Origin: Fusobacteriaceae bacterium
GTDB taxonomy: Bacteria > Fusobacteriota > Fusobacteriia > Fusobacteriales > Fusobacteriaceae
Assembly: GCA_016938425.1 (NCBI GenBank)
Contig: JAFGUR010000009.1
Coordinates: 1-6,878, forward strand
DNA: 6,878 nucleotides
Direction of reading: 5' to 3'
A model generated the notes under the pieces. It worked only from the letters and a program-made list of their open reading frames with translations, ran no database searches and was not told the origin of the DNA. Below are positions 5,323-6,878 of this stretch, piece after piece; the stretch's first letter is position 1, and every line of letters starts with the position of its first letter. The position numbers and the translations under genes are program-made.

Positions 5323-6795
5323 ATGTTTTTAGGTATAGATTTAGGAACATCTTCAGTAAAACTTCTTTTAATGGAAAAAGATGGTGAAGTAATAAAAACT
5401 TTAACTAAAGATTATTCATTATCATTTCCAAAACCTACTTGGGCAGAACAAGATCCTAATGAATGGTGGGAAGTTACAAAAAATGGAATTAAAGAAATTT
5501 TACAAAATGCAGATAAACTTTCTCTTAAAGGAATTAGTTTTTCTGGACAAATGCACGGATTAGTAATCTTAGACAAAGATGATGAAGTTATTAGGCCTGC
5601 TATACTTTGGTGTGACCAAAGAACAGAAAAAGAATGCAACTATTTAAATAATGAAATTGGAGTTGAAAAAATTTCGGAATATACTGGAAATATGGCTTTA
5701 ACTGGATTTACAGCTCCAAAAATTTTATGGGTAAAAAACAATGAACCAGAAAATTTTGAGAAAATTAGAAAAATTATGCTTCCTAAAGACTATATTTCAT
5801 ATATGTTATCTGGGAAATTTGCCACAGATACATCTGACGCTTCAGGGATGCTTATTTTAGATGTAAAAAATAGAAAATGGTCAAAAGAAATGATTGATAT
5901 TTTAAGTATAAAAGAAGAAATGTTACCTAAAGTTTATGAATCTTATGAGGTTGTTGGGAATATTAAAAAAGAATTGGCAAAGGAATTTGATGTTTTGGAA
6001 GATGTAAAAATAATAATTGGTGGAGGAGACCAAGCAGTTGGAGCAGTCGGTACAGGAGCTGTCAAAGAAGGACTTGTTTCTGTTGCTTTAGGAACTTCTG
6101 GTGTAATCTTTGCTCCCCTAAAAAATTATGAAGCTGATAAGAACAATAGATTACATTCATTTTGTCATGCTAATGGCGAATATCATCAAATGGGAGTTAT
6201 GCTTTCAGCCGCAGGAGCATTAAAATGGTGGGTAGAAAATATTAATAACAGTGAAGATTATCTAAAAATTAATGAAGATATAGAAAAAATCTGTATTGGC
6301 AGTGAAAATTTATACTTCTTACCTTACCTTATGGGAGAAAGAACACCTCATAATGATTCCAATGCAAGAGGTTGCTTTATTGGACTAAGTATTACTCACT
6401 CTAATGCTCATATGAGTAGAGCAGTTATGGAAGGAATAAGCTTTGCATTAAATGATTCAATGGAAATTCTTAAGGATATGGGGATAAAAATAGAGAAAAT
6501 TAGAATAAGTGGAGGTGGCTCAAAAAGTAAAGTCTGGAAACAAATTTTAGCAGATATTTTTAATGCAGAAGTATGTAGTATTAATGTTTCAGAAGGACCT
6601 GCTTTAGGGGCAGCAATTCTTTCAGCAGTGGGATGTGGGGAATACAAAACAGTAAATGAAGCATGTGAAGTAATAGTAAAAGATAAAGAAATAGTAGAAC
6701 CAATTAAGGATAATGTAGAAATTTTTACTAAACATTATGATAAATTTAAAAATTTATATCCTTTATTAAAAGAAACTTTTAAAAATCTTCAATAA
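5323..6795 (+). CDS. xylB: Xylulokinase
   Basis: Xylulokinase (EC 2.7.1.17) phosphorylates D-xylulose with ATP to D-xylulose 5-phosphate, the entry to the pentose phosphate pathway. It is a cytoplasmic FGGY-family kinase of 490 residues, close to E. coli XylB (484). The N-terminal FGGY domain opens with the phosphate-binding GIDLGTSSVKLLL (4-16) and carries SGQMHGLVILD (74-84), whose Met77 and His78 are the xylulose-binding pair typical of xylulokinases, then AILWCDQRT (93-101). The C-terminal domain has the catalytic base Asp236 in GGGDQAVGAVGTG (233-245), ALGTSGVIF (255-263), the family signature region YLMGERTPHND (335-345), and nucleotide-binding ISGGGSKS (395-402) and GPALGAAILSAVG (425-437). 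The start is supported by GAGGTG (5312-5317), five bases upstream. It follows xylA by 71 bases that include a hairpin, is presumably co-transcribed with it, and ends at the terminator at 6808. Confidence 0.97.
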   Translation: MFLGIDLGTSSVKLLLMEKDGEVIKTLTKDYSLSFPKPTWAEQDPNEWWEVTKNGIKEILQNADKLSLKGISFSGQMHGLVILDKDDEVIRPAILWCDQRTEKECNYLNNEIGVEKISEYTGNMALTGFTAPKILWVKNNEPENFEKIRKIMLPKDYISYMLSGKFATDTSDASGMLILDVKNRKWSKEMIDILSIKEEMLPKVYESYEVVGNIKKELAKEFDVLEDVKIIIGGGDQAVGAVGTGAVKEGLVSVALGTSGVIFAPLKNYEADKNNRLHSFCHANGEYHQMGVMLSAAGALKWWVENINNSEDYLKINEDIEKICIGSENLYFLPYLMGERTPHNDSNARGCFIGLSITHSNAHMSRAVMEGISFALNDSMEILKDMGIKIEKIRISGGGSKSKVWKQILADIFNAEVCSINVSEGPALGAAILSAVGCGEYKTVNEACEVIVKDKEIVEPIKDNVEIFTKHYDKFKNLYPLLKETFKNLQ

Positions 6796-6807
6796 AAATA
6801 AATTTTG

Positions 6808-6860
6808 AAACACAGTATTTATAAAATTCTAACCTTTATAAATACTGTGTTTATTTTTAG
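6808..6860 (+). terminator. Strong terminator of the xylose operon
   Basis: AAACACAGTATTTATAAA (6808-6825) pairs perfectly over 18 bp with TTTATAAATACTGTGTTT (6835-6852), with a nine-base loop. TTTATTTTTAG follows and gives a U-rich tail. It lies 12 bases after the xylB stop. The opposite strand also shows a T-rich stretch beyond the stem (TTTCAAAATTTATTTTT), so it may work in both directions. Confidence 0.88.
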
Positions 6861-6878
6861 AATAAGCAATAAAATTAA

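Noticed and set aside
5412..5639. Open frames on the minus strand inside xylB (also 6408-6647)
   Set aside because: Both are antisense to conserved FGGY kinase motifs and carry no start signals.
6808..6852. Perfect 18-bp inverted repeat as a mobile-element end or CRISPR-like repeat
   Set aside because: It is a single hairpin right after the xylB stop with a U-rich tail, which an intrinsic terminator explains fully. There is no second copy and no target duplication in the window.

Overview
The window is very AT-rich. It carries a compact D-xylose utilisation locus, with two uncharacterised genes to its left. The base composition, AGGAGG-type ribosome binding sites, a short 'FVAC-SKKE' lipoprotein signal and a ROK-type XylR together suggest a low-GC anaerobe. 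Fusobacteriota (Fusobacterium, Leptotrichia or a relative) is my first guess, and a low-GC Bacillota is not excluded. No rRNA or tRNA is present to settle this.

Layout: positions 1-162 hold the 5' end of an unknown gene on the minus strand, cut by the window edge. Positions 163-433 are a divergent intergenic stretch with a plausible promoter on each strand and a degenerate duplicated segment. Positions 434-1261 encode an unknown 275-residue protein with one N-terminal membrane helix. It ends in a strong hairpin terminator (1320-1356) shared with the convergent gene at 1355-2446. That gene encodes a ChvE/XylF-type sugar-binding lipoprotein. Positions 2447-2714 are a divergent control region. 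Then come xylR (ROK repressor), xylA (xylose isomerase) and xylB (xylulokinase) on the plus strand, closed by a perfect 18-bp terminator stem at 6808-6852.

The genes make a coherent pathway. The lipoprotein captures the sugar outside the membrane, XylA converts D-xylose to D-xylulose, XylB phosphorylates it to D-xylulose 5-phosphate for the pentose phosphate pathway, and XylR is the likely xylose-responsive repressor. The ABC transporter ATPase and permease that the binding protein needs are not in the window.

The best new observation is a shared element in front of all three transcription units (xylF-like 2466-2492, xylR 2677-2699, xylA 3890-3912), with an identical CTTTTTAAAGTCA core at two of them. 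It is a good candidate for the XylR operator. The locus is otherwise ordinary catabolic DNA. I found no CRISPR array, insertion sequence, phage module or clearly novel system. The two left-hand genes are the only parts whose function I cannot name.
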